From contig NW_001799038.1 of assembly GCF_000165425.1 (NCBI RefSeq), positions 62,001 to 126,000 of the forward strand: 64,000 nucleotides of DNA, in the 5' to 3' direction. Source of the stretch: Paramecium tetraurelia (taxonomy: Eukaryota; Ciliophora; Oligohymenophorea; Peniculida; Parameciidae). Positions within the stretch are counted from its first letter, which is position 1; every line of letters starts with the position of its first letter. The notes beneath the pieces are model-generated. The model did not search any database. It worked only from the letters and a program-made list of their open reading frames with translations, and was not told where the DNA came from. Below, in pieces: positions 35,456 through 47,308 of the stretch. The translations under genes were made by a program, and so were the position numbers.

Positions 35456-38205
35456 ATGAGTTTAAGTTAAGTAAGATTATCATATCTACTTGAAAGGCAG
35501 GGCGTTAGGCTATAAATCCAATTACAGGAGAATCTCGATTTTAACCTCAGGAATATCGTCGTTCTTAAGAAGTCAAGAATGAACCTACGAGGACAGCTGA
35601 ATCAAGGAGAAATTTTGTTAATACTTCAGTGCCTGTTGAAAATTAGGAACAAAGTCACTTTTAAATGGATAGGGTTGCTCAATTATAGGATTAAGTGTAA
35701 ATGCTGGAAAAGTAACTTACTTAGGAAGTCAAGCGAAATTCAAAAATGTTAGTTGAGTTGGAAAGAGAAGTAAGGACAAGAGGATAGATTGGGGATGTAT
35801 TGATTATATAATGATAATAGCCAAACCAAATGTTTGAGGACTTGTAGAATAAGATGTATTCACTGGAAACGAAGATTATAGCTTAGGATAGGCAAAAGAG
35901 TGAATTGGGTTCTAAAGTGGCTATATAGGAGCAGAATATAAAGGAGTTGTTGTACTTTTTGAAGAACACTTAGAATAAAGATACTAACGAAGTATTGCAG
36001 ATGAGAGGAATGTTGCAAGAAAAGATAACTGAAGAAAGTTCACATCTGTAGAAGGAGAGAGAGAAGACGAAAGCCTTATTTATGGAGATGGTTAGATTGG
36101 GAGAATTGTAGGAAAAATTGCAGGAATCACTTTCTACTTCTCATCAGCATTTTGAGTAGAGAATTAATGGGATGGAAAGCAAGATATATAATGGGGAAAA
36201 AGCCTTGATTCAAGTAGCATAGAGAGGAGATTCAGGAATGAATTTCATTAATGAGACTAACGAAAGAGTAAAGAAGAGAGTGATGGCATTGGAGGCCAAT
36301 TTATTAGCACTAGGGGTATGATTAAATTATTAATGGATTAGAAAGATTAATTAAAAGATCATGAACAGATCAATAGAGTTGATATGGCCAATTAGAGAAT
36401 ATAGGAAGGAGTTCAAGGGAATGTTGCAATTAATCTAATAGGATTATACTCAAAGATTAGATACTCGAGTAACTGAGGTTATCAATAGAATTGTTATGGA
36501 ACATGAGCAGAGAGTCAAAACTATGGAAGAAATGAAATAATCATGGAGTTTGAAGGATTAGATTAATATGGAGAGATTATAATATGAGAGGGAAGAGGTT
36601 GTTTAAAAATTAGGATCATTAGAGTAATTTCAACGAATTGATTCATAAAAGAAGGATGAAGCCATTCGTTCATTGTAGACTATTATTGAGACTTAAGTGA
36701 ATTAAATTCTAGTAAATATTTAAAATGAAGAAGCCCAAAGATATTCACATGAAGTTTAATTAAGAGGCGATTTATTAAAAATATAAGAGAATATCAAATC
36801 GGAGAATGAATTATTCAAAACACATTAAGCTAATATTACTGAGAAGATTACTGATATGATAAGAATTGAAGTGCAAACAAGATTGTCAACTGATACTGAA
36901 TTGAAGAACCTTACATCTGCAATTGCAACTGATATCGTTTCCGATTTGAATAGTTTAAAAGATTAGATAGAAATGGCTAATAGGGCATTGCAAACATAAG
37001 TTAAATAATTGGAGAAAGATTAAGCAGAAAAAGCAGAAAGACTATCGTTGTATATTGATGATGAAATAAATAAAGTAAAAAGTTAATTAATTATATTAAT
37101 AGGCAATTAAGACATCTGCTTAGAAGTATGAAAAAGTGAAGGTGATATTTTCCAAATTTGGGGAATCCTTTAAACAACATATAACAGCCTTTGAAGGGTT
37201 GAAATAGGATCTGAATTCTCGGTAGACCATCATTGAATAGAATATTGATATGATTAGATAGGACTTTTAGACTGTGATAGAGGATCAATAGTCACACTTG
37301 TTGGAACGAATATCAATTGAAAAAAATCAAATCTTAGAGGCTGTGAATGCTACTGTCTAATTTTTGGAAGATAAAGTCAATAAGTTAGATGAAGATTGCT
37401 CAAACAAATTCAGGATATTTAGAGAGGTTATTGAAGAAAATCAATAAGTGGTTGTTGAAAAAACTAAACTTATTCTTGAATAGAATGAGTCTTATTAATA
37501 GACTCAAATGAAAGGATTAAAGTTGATGGCTGAAAGCATTCAGGAGTTGAAGTAATTATATATTCCATCTTATTTAGATCATAATAGCAAATGATCAAGG
37601 AAGACCATCAGAATCAAATCAAGGAAGTCAATTAGGCTGTTGAAAATACTAGATAAGATGTTCAGCAAACTAATACTAATATCAAAGAGATGAATGAAAT
37701 TTAGATTTAACACAAAAGTATTTTGGATGAAAATCAAACTGATATTGAAATACTGAAGAAGGAGAATGAAACTATCATGATCAAATAACAAGATATCGAT
37801 AAGAATGTTGAGTTATTAAATGCAGAACAGAAGAAGATTCATAATAGTTTTTAGATAATCACTCAAAGTGTTGAATCAGTGAATGAGAAGACTTTAACCA
37901 TTGGGGAACGAGTGGATGCTCTCAATACTAATTTTCAACAGTTGTAAGAGGAACTTAGACAGATTGATTAAAAGAATTCGAAATTAGAAGGGGACTTGGA
38001 GGATTCAAATCTCAAAGTTAGCAATGAAATCAAGAGTATGGAGACTAGATTGGAGGATTCATAGAAGACGATTAGTGCGATTTAGGATGCTGCAAGACAA
38101 AATGACGATCTTGATAAAAAATAAAATCTAGAAATTGATGAATTATAGTCATCAGTCAAAAATCTACAAGATAGACTTAAGTAATTGGCTCAATTACCCG
38201 CTTGA
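35456..38205 (+). CDS. Long coiled-coil protein
   Basis: 862 residues after six introns (26, 24, 26, 31, 28 and 26 nt). After a 60-residue basic head, nearly the whole protein is heptad coiled coil (for example RVAQLQDQVQMLEKQLTQEV and LNTNFQQLQEELRQIDQ), without a motor or other domain. Proteins like this are structural in ciliate basal bodies, rootlets or cortex; that role is inferred only. One intron near 36411 starts GTT rather than GTA. Confidence 0.85.
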
Positions 38206-38304
38206 TAGTATTATTTAATTATATTTATATATATCATCTATAATGTTATGGGATTTCTTTGGTATAAGGAATTTTTAAATTAAAAATAAATCCTTATTTT
38301 TAAA

Positions 38305-38974
38305 ATGGCAGAAGAATAGGTAGCGACTGTGAAATTTGCTAATCAACCTAAATTATTTGGCAAATGGGATTATGATGAAGTCCAAGTGACAGACTAATGT
38401 TTCAAAGACTACATTGCAGTCTAGACTTCAAAATCCAGAGTATTTGTTCCTCACACTGCAGGAAGGTATTCTTTTCATTCGAATATTAGATATCAACGAA
38501 AGAAGTTTAGAAAAGCACAATGCCCAATAGTGGAGAGATTGGCTGGTGCCCTTATGTTCCATGGACGTAACACAGGTAAGAAAGTAAAGGCGGTTGCCAT
38601 AATCAGACATGCATTTGAAATAGTGCACTTGTTGACTGGTAAGAATCCTCTTGCAGTGTTATCTTTGGCTGTTCAAAGAGGAGGAGCCAGAGAAGATTTC
38701 ACCAAAGTTGGAACAGGAGGTGTTGCTAAATAATAAGCAGTTGATGTTGCTCCAATCAGAAGAGTCAATGAAGTATTTATATGCCTGAATATCATTCGTT
38801 TAGGCAGTCCACAATTTAGCAAAGGGTGTTAGAGATTCAGTTTTCAAGAAAATGAAGACTATTGCAGAAGCCCTTGCCGATGAACTTATTGCAGCAGCAA
38901 ATGAAGACGGACAAAAGTCTTACACCATCAAGAAGAGAGATGAACTTGAGAAGGTAGCAAAAACCAATCGTTGA
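38305..38974 (+). CDS. RPS5: 40S ribosomal protein uS7 (RPS5)
   Basis: 204 residues, the usual eukaryotic length, with introns at 38466-38489 (24 nt) and 38773-38803 (31 nt). Signature segments [65 protein letters not shown] and a C-terminal [12 protein letters not shown]...[14 protein letters not shown]...R identify it. uS7 sits at the mRNA exit side of the small subunit head. Codon use is visibly less AT-biased than in the neighbours, as expected for a highly expressed gene. Confidence 0.98.
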
Positions 38975-39167
38975 TGCATCATATAATAATATACAAACAC
39001 AATAGTCTTTATGGAAATCACAACAAAAATTATAAGTCAAATTTGTATTATAAATATCTGCTTTTGTTTTTGTTGAAAGCAAAGTCATTTGTAGAAATAA
39101 ATCATTTGCATAATTCTTATGTGAAATGAATTTTGTTTGAAAATACATATAATCTTAATTAATTAAA

Positions 39168-40415
39168 ATGGCTCTAAATCCACCTATTACTTAGACTGGA
39201 GTTCCATTAAGAGTGGACTAGGAATTCTTTATATTGTATAGAAATGAAATGGAAGGGGAATTCAAGATTGAAAACATGGGAAAGTTCAGTGCTAAAGGAA
39301 AAGTAAGATAACCATTTTTAAAAGTAGGTATATGTAACCACATGCAGATTGGTTTTTGTAAGTGACAAGTTTTAAAAGGAATCATTCAAATCCTTTGATA
39401 TCCCTTTAGCATATTTGAGTGCTGAGAAATTTCAATAACCAATATTTGGAAGTAATTATTTAGAAGGCAATGTGGATCCATTATATAATCTACTTCCAGG
39501 TAAAACTCATTTTAAATTATGGTTCAAAGCAGGAGGTAGCAATCAATTAATACCCTAGGTTGTGACAAGTTTTTAAGGATACTTGTTAATGTGTTAACAT
39601 AAATTAGAAAATAACGAGGTTCTGGATAACGGGTTCCTGATGCACGTATGATGGAAAATTTTGCAATATCTTAAAGCTAGGCCTTCATAGATCCCAATGA
39701 TCCTAGTGTTATCTATGTACAATAGCCTCATTTAAATTAATAATCATATGGAAATATGGCCTGGGGCGTTCCGTAAAATCCAACTTAGGTTTCTCCTATT
39801 GGAGGACCTGGTTATGGGATGCCATAATAACAATATCCGCCACCACCAATGAATTAGCAGTATTAACAACCTCCTCCTCCTCCTTAAGGCTATCAATAAT
39901 ATTAATAGAGTCCACAATAGAATTACTAAAACAACCAATAAATTGGTATTCCAGTCAATTACAATTATGGATAACAACAATAGCCTTAGACCACTTATAA
40001 CCAACCTTAAGTTCAATAACCATATCAATAAAATAACCAACCTCCAAATCCATATGTTTAATAAAATCCTCCCCCCATATACAATTAACCAAATCCATAT
40101 GCTCAATAAAATCCCACTTACAATTAGCCAAGCAACCCATACACTTAACATCCTCAACAATAATAATAACAACCCCCCCAAACATATGAGACTTAACCAC
40201 AGTAATAGGTGTATTAGAATTAGGTTCCTTAGATATAATAAAATTATCAATATCAATAGGAGTAAAATAATAACCAATAAGCCCCAATCTAAAATAATGA
40301 CCAAGCACCTTAGAATTAGCCCTAATAAGATTAAATCAGAAACCAACCAAATACAGCTTATTACTTTGGTTTTTGGGGTCCACAATTGCAATCAAACTAA
40401 AATGGCATATTGTGA
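39168..40415 (+). CDS. WBP2-like GRAM-domain protein with Q/P-rich PPxY tail
   Basis: 395 residues after introns of 25 nt (near 39311) and 35 nt (near 39650). Residues 1-140 match WBP2: MALNPP start, KVYVTTCRLVFVSD, SFDIPLAYL, QQPIFGSNYLEG and HFKLWFKAGG. The rest is low-complexity Q, P, N and Y with PPPIY (a PPxY WW-domain ligand) and many NPY repeats. WBP2 is a WW-domain-binding adaptor and co-activator linked to E3 ligases of the Nedd4 type in animals. Tail glutamines are mostly TAA/TAG. Confidence 0.9.
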
Positions 40416-40492
40416 AAAATTCAATAAGATATATATATCTATATAATGTTATTCTATAAATAAGTATACATTTTCACAATCAAATTTGGGAT

Positions 40493-41938
40493 TCATCTGT
40501 CTCTTGAATGACACTAGAATAATACAAACCATAAATACCTTTGAAGATTTTCCCTAACTTGATTGACTAAGAGCTCATAATCTTACTGTCCCACTCCCCA
40601 AACCTTGCAAAAGGATTTAACTACTTCTTCAACGTCATCATTCCTTCTCAATGCTAATCGTCCCACTTTTCTTGGTCCCAATTTTATGTCAATATAAAGG
40701 ATTGGTAATTCCTTTTTGAGTTACCCTCTCTATAGCATTTCAGGAGGAGAGAAGGGTTGATTCTTCACTTTCTCATAGTTCTCTCCACTGGGTTTATGAT
40801 TCAACTTCAGATCTTTTAAATGTTTCCTGTCATTGGCTCTCCTCATTCTCTCAATGGCTTCCCAATATCCTCCAATTCCAGTAGACTGTGATTCAGGCAT
40901 GGAGTAATTAATTTGAGGGTGGAATGAGCATTTACTATATTCTGATTCCTCCTTCTCTTATTCAGCTATTTTAGCTCGTTCTTCTATTTCCTATCTATTC
41001 TTCACTTAATATAACCTATCTACCACATTGGGTAATTCTTTTTTTGAGATGATTTGTGGTTTGAATGTACACTCTTGCATGTCTTTCATTAGTTTTTCCT
41101 GCTTTAAAAACTCAATCTTCTGATTGGATAATTCCTTCTTTTTATAAAGTTCATTCACTCTACTTTCTGCAAGTCCTGATGATAATTGTGATGATGATTC
41201 TTGATTTTCCTTCTTTCCTGATTATTATTGAAGAGCTTCACTTATAGGGTTGATTGTTGGTTTGAATGTCAAAGTCTTTTCATAAGTTTCTATTAAATTT
41301 TATGCTAGAGATGCTTTTAAATAGCCTATTTTAGCTCCAGATAGTCTTGTCTTTTGATATGCTTAGAATTCTGAACAAAATTTGTGGATTGCTTCAAAAT
41401 CAAATTCTTTGTCAGAAATCTTCTCTAAATATTCTTTGATTAAAATAGCGCATTTAGATGGTTCTAATTAATTGGGATCCAAGATGATTCTAAACAAACA
41501 AAAGGCAGCTTGTATATCAACCTTCTCTTCATCGTTAGAAATAATTGCAAATGCTTTCTCATGCAAATCTACTTCTTATTGTCTACCTTAAAGATTTGGT
41601 GTTACTTTTGCATAGGATTGTTGAGACCTTGTGCCTCTAACTGATAATCTTGATTATACGAGATAGCTTAGAATATGTCAAGCAATGTGAATAATCGTCC
41701 TAATTGTTAGAAATCAATTTGTCCACTATTTTGTTCATCCACTTCTTTTAATGTCTATGATAGAGATATGAAATACATCATTCAATTTACGTTCCAATTT
41801 AGACACTAAGATTTTGGTACTAGATTGGCTGACTAATTTTTGACTTCCCTAATCTTGATTACTCTTTTTATTTGACTTATTATTTTTTGCGCAAATCTCT
41901 TCGATAAGCTCCTTCTCTCTGTCAGATAAATTTATCAT
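40493..41938 (-). CDS. Unknown protein with repeated FKP/FHP-x-I motifs
   Basis: 466 residues after introns of 22 nt (near 41755) and 23 nt (near 41611). The N-terminus has EQNSGQIDFQQLGRLF, EF-hand-like. The middle has three copies of a TFKPxI-type motif (LTFKPTINP, CTFKPQIIS, CSFHPQINY) spaced by charged helices, common in ciliate ciliary or cortical proteins. The C-terminus, LYIDIKLGPRKVGRLAL followed by VVKSFCKVWGVG, looks like a small folded domain seen at the end of several flagellate proteins. Function unknown. Confidence 0.8.
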
Positions 41939-42020
41939 AATATTTTTATTTATTCCTATATAAATTATATTGCATATTAAACGCTGTATTCATTCCGACT
42001 AAAACAATCACAATTCTTTA

Positions 42021-43010
42021 TCATCTGAACCAAGTGCTAAATCCTTTCCCTCTGCCATTTCTCACTATCAAATACTTGCAGTCTTTCGAAACATAGAAAC
42101 TATTTTCACAGCCTGCAAATGCTATCGATTACTGTAATTACAGTTCCTTGTCATGATAACTAAATATTCGAATTGTTTTATTGAATTTATGAAACAGCAA
42201 TTTTCCTTCGTTCTAAAAACTGATTGAATTTTCCCGACTGATGTCAGGTTTTTTTTCGAGATAAATTTCTGTTATTCTAATTAATTTTGAACGCCAATGG
42301 TTCCATTCATATTACATTAATTTCTAACTAGTACTTGGTGATGATACGAACATATTTTAATCCAAAAATACCACCATTTTCCAAATTGAATAAATTGATG
42401 TTCTTACTTTATAACTAATTTGCCATTTCTAACCATTTTAACATTTAGCCAAAAGTATTAAACTTTGCATCCCAATCACTAATTCCTTTTCTGACTCACT
42501 CAAACTCATACTAGTAGCTTTCTCTTCTAGTTCTAATTCAAAATAAATTATCCTCTTTTATGTACTTTATTCCTTCTACCAAAATTGTAAGGATCTTTCA
42601 AAAGAAATTATCATCTTTTTTTCATCTCTATTGAATATGAGGAATTATATTCTCTCTTACAAACTAATCACTTTTCCTTTTGCCCACACCTTTTCTTCAT
42701 TGAACTTCCAAAAACTTAGACAACACCCCATTGTGATAAAAGTTTTGCCTGATTTCATAAAATACACCTAATGTATTAGTAATTCCTAATTTTAGATTAT
42801 TTATGTATTAATCATCTGCCCATCGTCTTGCAGTGAATATATATATATAACTGTCCAAGTGCACCCAATCAGGATTGTTGAATCATTATTGATCGTAAAG
42901 CATTTAAAAGACTCATTATCTATTTTTTCTTGTTGATTCACAATCTCAAACTTTTAGTACTTCTAATTCATATGATAAGGATTATTATTATTGAATTATA
43001 AACTATGCAT
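42021..43010 (-). CDS. WD40-like beta-propeller protein
   Basis: Intronless, 329 residues, MHSLQFNNNNPYHMNQ start. Repeats of about 40-45 residues carry SF...W or strand patterns such as ILIGCTWTVIYIYSL, FITMGCCLSFWKF, MIISFERSLQFW and LLFHKFNKTIRIFSYHD, typical of degenerate WD40 blades. It ends GKGFSTWFR. This layout is common in a large Paramecium WD40 family. It lies 28 bp downstream of TOP1 on the same strand. Confidence 0.8.
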
Positions 43011-43038
43011 AATACTAAATGGGACTGTTATATCATAA

Positions 43039-44223
43039 TCAAAATTTCCAATTAGAATCTGTAGCCATAGCCCAAATGAATTTATTTCTTAAAGTTTTTG
43101 AAAACACTCTTTCAATAGGCACATCATGTACTTTACAAAATGCAACACTNNNNNNNNNNNNNNNNNNNNNNNNNNNNNNNNNNNNNNNNNNNNNNNNNNN
43201 NNNNNNNNNNNNNNNCAATTTGATATGTTCTACTCTAAGACTGCAACAACCTACTGTATCTGCTTCATCCTCATCCTTATCATTTCCAACTCTCAATGCC
43301 AATTTATCTATCAAATAGGTTGCTGTTCCTAATTATCTTTCTTTAATTGAATCTGATTGTAATTTCTTAGTGTAATTTTCTCTAATTTGATCAATTTAAT
43401 TCTTCAATCTCCTTGCCTTCTCATACTTCCTCTTATCATTCATCTACTTAAATCTTGAAGTGGCAGCAAATTGAACATATTTATGATTGTCCTTTCTGAT
43501 GCTTGAATCCACATAAGAAAACAGCCAAGTGACATCATTTCTATGCACAATCTTGCCCCAAGAATGACCAGGTAATTTACATTAAGGCACTGGTGCTTAA
43601 GTGCTTAGATTCACTGTTAATTCTTCTGGAAATATCCTGGCTTTCAATAACCCAGCCTTTGGATGTTCCCCTCGTCCCTTGAATAAAGTGGGCTATTCCA
43701 GTGTGTAATTACCTACTCTTTCCAAACAACCATCCACCAAAGCATATCCATAAAACAACTCCCTTTGATCTCTTTCTAATTTCTCCTACTTTTTTTATTC
43801 ATCTGATTTATTCAATCTCAATAATCTTTGCTATTCCAAATGTTCCCTTATCTTTGTGAAATCAGCCTTGTCCAATTAAAACCCTTCAAATTTAGTCTGC
43901 ATTAGAGATTCAAAATTCTTCCTATAAATTTCCTTATTTTCATATGGAGATCCAATCGATTACGCCCAATACGTGCAAAGTTCTTCCTACTCCTCCGTCA
44001 GGGTTATCAATTTCCCATTGTATATCAAACCCACATTATGTCTCTTATAAAATGGAGGAAACAAAACTCCATGATGTTCTAAGTACCTCCACTCCTAACC
44101 CTATTGTTCTTCTTCTTCAGATTCCTCAGGATTGGCTTCTTCCCACCAGTTGTGTGATCTTGCTTGGAATCCCCCCAAACGAATCTCTTTATATTCATCA
44201 ATTTTGATTTTCTTGTCACCCAT
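43039..44223 (-). CDS. TOP1: DNA topoisomerase I, interrupted by assembly gap
   Basis: 336 residues from [11 protein letters not shown] to [11 protein letters not shown] precede the gap, and 36 residues ([16 protein letters not shown]...NWKF) follow. Segments [60 protein letters not shown] and [16 protein letters not shown] are the TOP1 core; the C-terminus matches the last part of eukaryotic TOP1. TOP1 nicks one strand and relaxes supercoils through a tyrosine in SKxNY. That tyrosine and part of the core are not in the visible sequence and must lie in the gap. The long charged N-terminus of animal TOP1 is absent. Confidence 0.96.
43150..43215. other. Assembly gap (66 N)
   Basis: Run of 66 undetermined bases inside TOP1. 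By family length the missing piece should encode roughly 60-140 residues, so the true gap is longer than 66 bases. Confidence 0.98.
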
Positions 44224-44386
44224 TTTATATTAAATAATTTAATTTCTTATTTCAAATATCAATGCCTGATCTATTAATACGAACTAATTTTATTAATAAT
44301 TCATAAATCAAAGCACCTCCTCAGTATCTCCTTTCTTAATATTTTGGAATTCATAAAACCTTGCAAATATTATTATTATAAAAATA

Positions 44387-45601
44387 ATGTAACAGGAGGA
44401 AAGAAGGATAACCAAAGACTATCTTAAAAAGCTGTTAAGAAAGGAATTCAAACTCTATTACACCACTCCTGAGCTTAATGATTGTCTTTACTTGCATTAC
44501 AAAGGTTTTGAAAAGATTGAAAATCTCGAAGAGTTCACAGGATTAAAAGTAATTTATTTGGAAGGAAATGGTCTTAACAATATTGAAGGTACATTGATAC
44601 AAAAATCATAGGACTTGATTGTTTGATTTCTTTAAAATGCTTGTATTTATAGGAGAATGTAATCAGGAAAATTGAAAACTTGAACATGCTAACTGAGTTA
44701 ATTAATCTAAATCTAAGTGATAATATGATAAGCAAGATCGAAGGGTATGATAATTCTATTAAACAATGTAGGTTGGAATAATGCTAAAAATTATAGACTC
44801 TTTAAATCAAAAGAAATAGAATTGGATTGAATGGACTTAGCGATTTGGAAGGATTGCTATGCTTACCAAATTTATCAGTGTTGGATGTATCAGATAATAA
44901 AATAGATGACCCAAATGTTTTGGATGAAATATTTTTGAAAATGCCTCAATTATCAGTGTTGTACTTCTAGAACAATACAGCTGGGAAGTAGATTCAACAC
45001 TATCGAAAAACACTCATTAGTAGAATTAAAACACTAAAGTATTTGGATGACAGACCTGTCTTTGATGATGAAAGAAGTAATATCTTTAGATACAAACCAT
45101 TTAGGATTTGCTGAGGCCTTTGCCAAAGGAGGACTAGATTTGGAGAGAGAAGAAAGACAAAAGTATAAGAAAGAGCAGGAGGAAGAACATATGAGACAAC
45201 ATCAGAACTTTAAAGATATGATTCGTAGATACAGAGAAGAGTAGTAATAATAACAAGAATCATAATAATAAGAAGAATTATAATAAGTTGATAATGTTTC
45301 TGAAAATGAAGAACCTTCACATTTATCAACTTATAATACTTAATCGAATGCTAGTGATGTTAGATCATCTGCTTAACAATCCGCTCAACATTCAGAACAT
45401 TAATCAGAGAAACACTCAGATAAGTAATCAGACAATCAATCCGAAAATAATTCAAGAATTGCAGATGGACACAGTGAACACAGAAGTGTAGATGGAGATT
45501 AGAAGAGTGTAGATGGTGCCAGTGATCATGGTAGCGAATAAGTAGAGATTAATGCAATAGGAAATTTTGGGCAGTCAACTCAACTTGATGAAATTGATTG
45601 A
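44387..45601 (+). CDS. DNAAF1: Dynein arm assembly factor DNAAF1 (LRRC50/ODA7)
   Basis: 378 residues after introns of 23, 27 and 28 nt. SDS22-type leucine-rich repeats ([44 protein letters not shown] and others) end in a [21 protein letters not shown] cap and [21 protein letters not shown], the diagnostic DNAAF1 end. The tail is acidic with QS/HS/DxS repeats. DNAAF1 is a cytoplasmic factor needed to preassemble outer and inner dynein arms of cilia. Confidence 0.94.
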
Positions 45602-45624
45602 TATATATATGTAAATAAATATAA

Positions 45625-47253
45625 ATGGAGGATTATCGAAGTGCTATTAAGAAATTGAAATTGCAAGCCTAATAGTTAGAGTAGGAAAATAATGAATTAA
45701 AGGTTAAGTTGGCTATGCCTGCAGATGAAGAATTGCGAATACCATAATTTGAGGTTATCTTGTCTTCAAATACTTCTCAATTGTACATCCGTGAAAAGGT
45801 ATTGAAAGAATTATAAAAATGTTGCAATGAAAGAGGAATGACAGTTGAGATGCTTTTTAGATGTGCAGACAAAAGATTTACCGGTAAATTGACTATTCAA
45901 GAATTCAAAGAATTTTTAGATTCATTTTTTGATGGAAGAATAGATGGAATCACTCTTCAAAAGGTAGCTTTACTATTTGATGATGATTGCAGTGGATTCA
46001 TAATGAGGGAAGAATTCTATAGGGTTCTAATGTATTGTAAATGTAATGCTGAAGAACATGCCTATATTCTAAATACTCAAGCTATGAAAATGGGTTAGCC
46101 TCAAGATGATCCAGCAAAAATTTAGGAAAGAGTCCTGGAGAAATTTATTAAATATGTCTAAGGTTTGAAGAATACTCCCAAAGGCATTGTAGAATAAATC
46201 GATTATTAGTAAAAAGGATACATTACAACAGATGATTTATTGATGGCAATGAAAAATGACTTTGGCTCCAATGAGATCTTTATAATCATGAAGTACTTCG
46301 ACATCAAACAATTGAACAAAGTCAAAGATGATGATTTTTTATTTGATCTCAAGGAATGTCTTAATCCCAACAAAACTGCATAGCAATTATTAGCTCTAAG
46401 AGAAAATAACACTGGTTTACGCATTCTTTAGGATATGAGAAAATTTAGACAGGTCTTAAGATAATATAAATTGGATCCTATGATGATTTATTATTAATGC
46501 TATCCAAAAGATGTGTAAAGAAAATAAATTACAGATTTGGCAATTGCATTTAGTAAATACATGAAAGGAACTCAATTTGATTAGATTATGAATTGGATGA
46601 GGTTAATCGATACAAGTTAAGATGGGGCTGTTGATATTGAAGAGTTTAAAATGGCAATTCTTATTGAGGAGGATCTGGCAACTTATCAGTAGTTAAAGGT
46701 TGAAAGACAAGAATAAATTGAACCAACTCTGATTGAGGTAGTCATCGAGAAAATGAAGAAGAAATAAGTTGGATTGGAAGAGTTCTTTGATTGGATTGAC
46801 ACTGATAAAAGTTAAATTGTAACTGTTTTAGAATTGAGAAAAGGGTTTTTAGCATTGAATATTGATATTGGATATGTGCTTAAGCTGTTAAAATTGTTTG
46901 ATAAGGATTAGAAAGGGTAAGTGGACATATGTGAGTTTTACGAAGCTTTTGGTTTGGAATACAAGGAGGAGACTGATAGAATAATTATGAAAAAGGCCGC
47001 CAATAAGTTGAATAATCTTTTTATTAAGAATTAAACTAATTTTGTTGCAGGAATGAAAAAATTGCTGTATACTTTCAATTAGTCTTGTCCAGTCATTACA
47101 TGTGAAGAGTTTCTCTTGGCAATGGATACGGTTAAGGATAAGTGTAATTTAATGGATGGAGAAATATATAAGATGATGGAATTTGCAGATACGGAAAAAA
47201 AAAATCAAATTTAATTAAACTCATTTTGTAATTATTTATATGGTCTACTCTGA
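45625..47253 (+). CDS. Multi-EF-hand calcium-binding protein
   Basis: Intronless, 542 residues, starting 23 bp after DNAAF1. A short coiled coil (IKKLKLQAQQLEQENNELK) precedes a series of EF-hands: LFDDDCSGFIMREEF, LIDTSQDGAVDIEEF, WIDTDKSQIVTVLEL and LFDKDQKGQVDICEF, several with good loop residues. Probably a calmodulin-like sensor or scaffold; a ciliary role is suggested only by its neighbour. Confidence 0.88.
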
Positions 47254-47308
47254 GTATTTTTATGTTCTCAAAGCAATTATTTTATGATATATTATAATAT
47301 TTAATTAT

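Noticed and set aside
38837-39148. 103-codon minus-strand ORF over the 3' end of RPS5
   Set aside because: Opposes a clear ribosomal protein exon and has no conserved features.
39744-40391. 215-codon minus-strand ORF, very rich in Leu/Ile/Trp, looking like a membrane protein
   Set aside because: It is the antisense of the Q/P-rich tail of the WBP2-like gene; TAA/TAG/CAA repeats read backwards give Leu and Ile.
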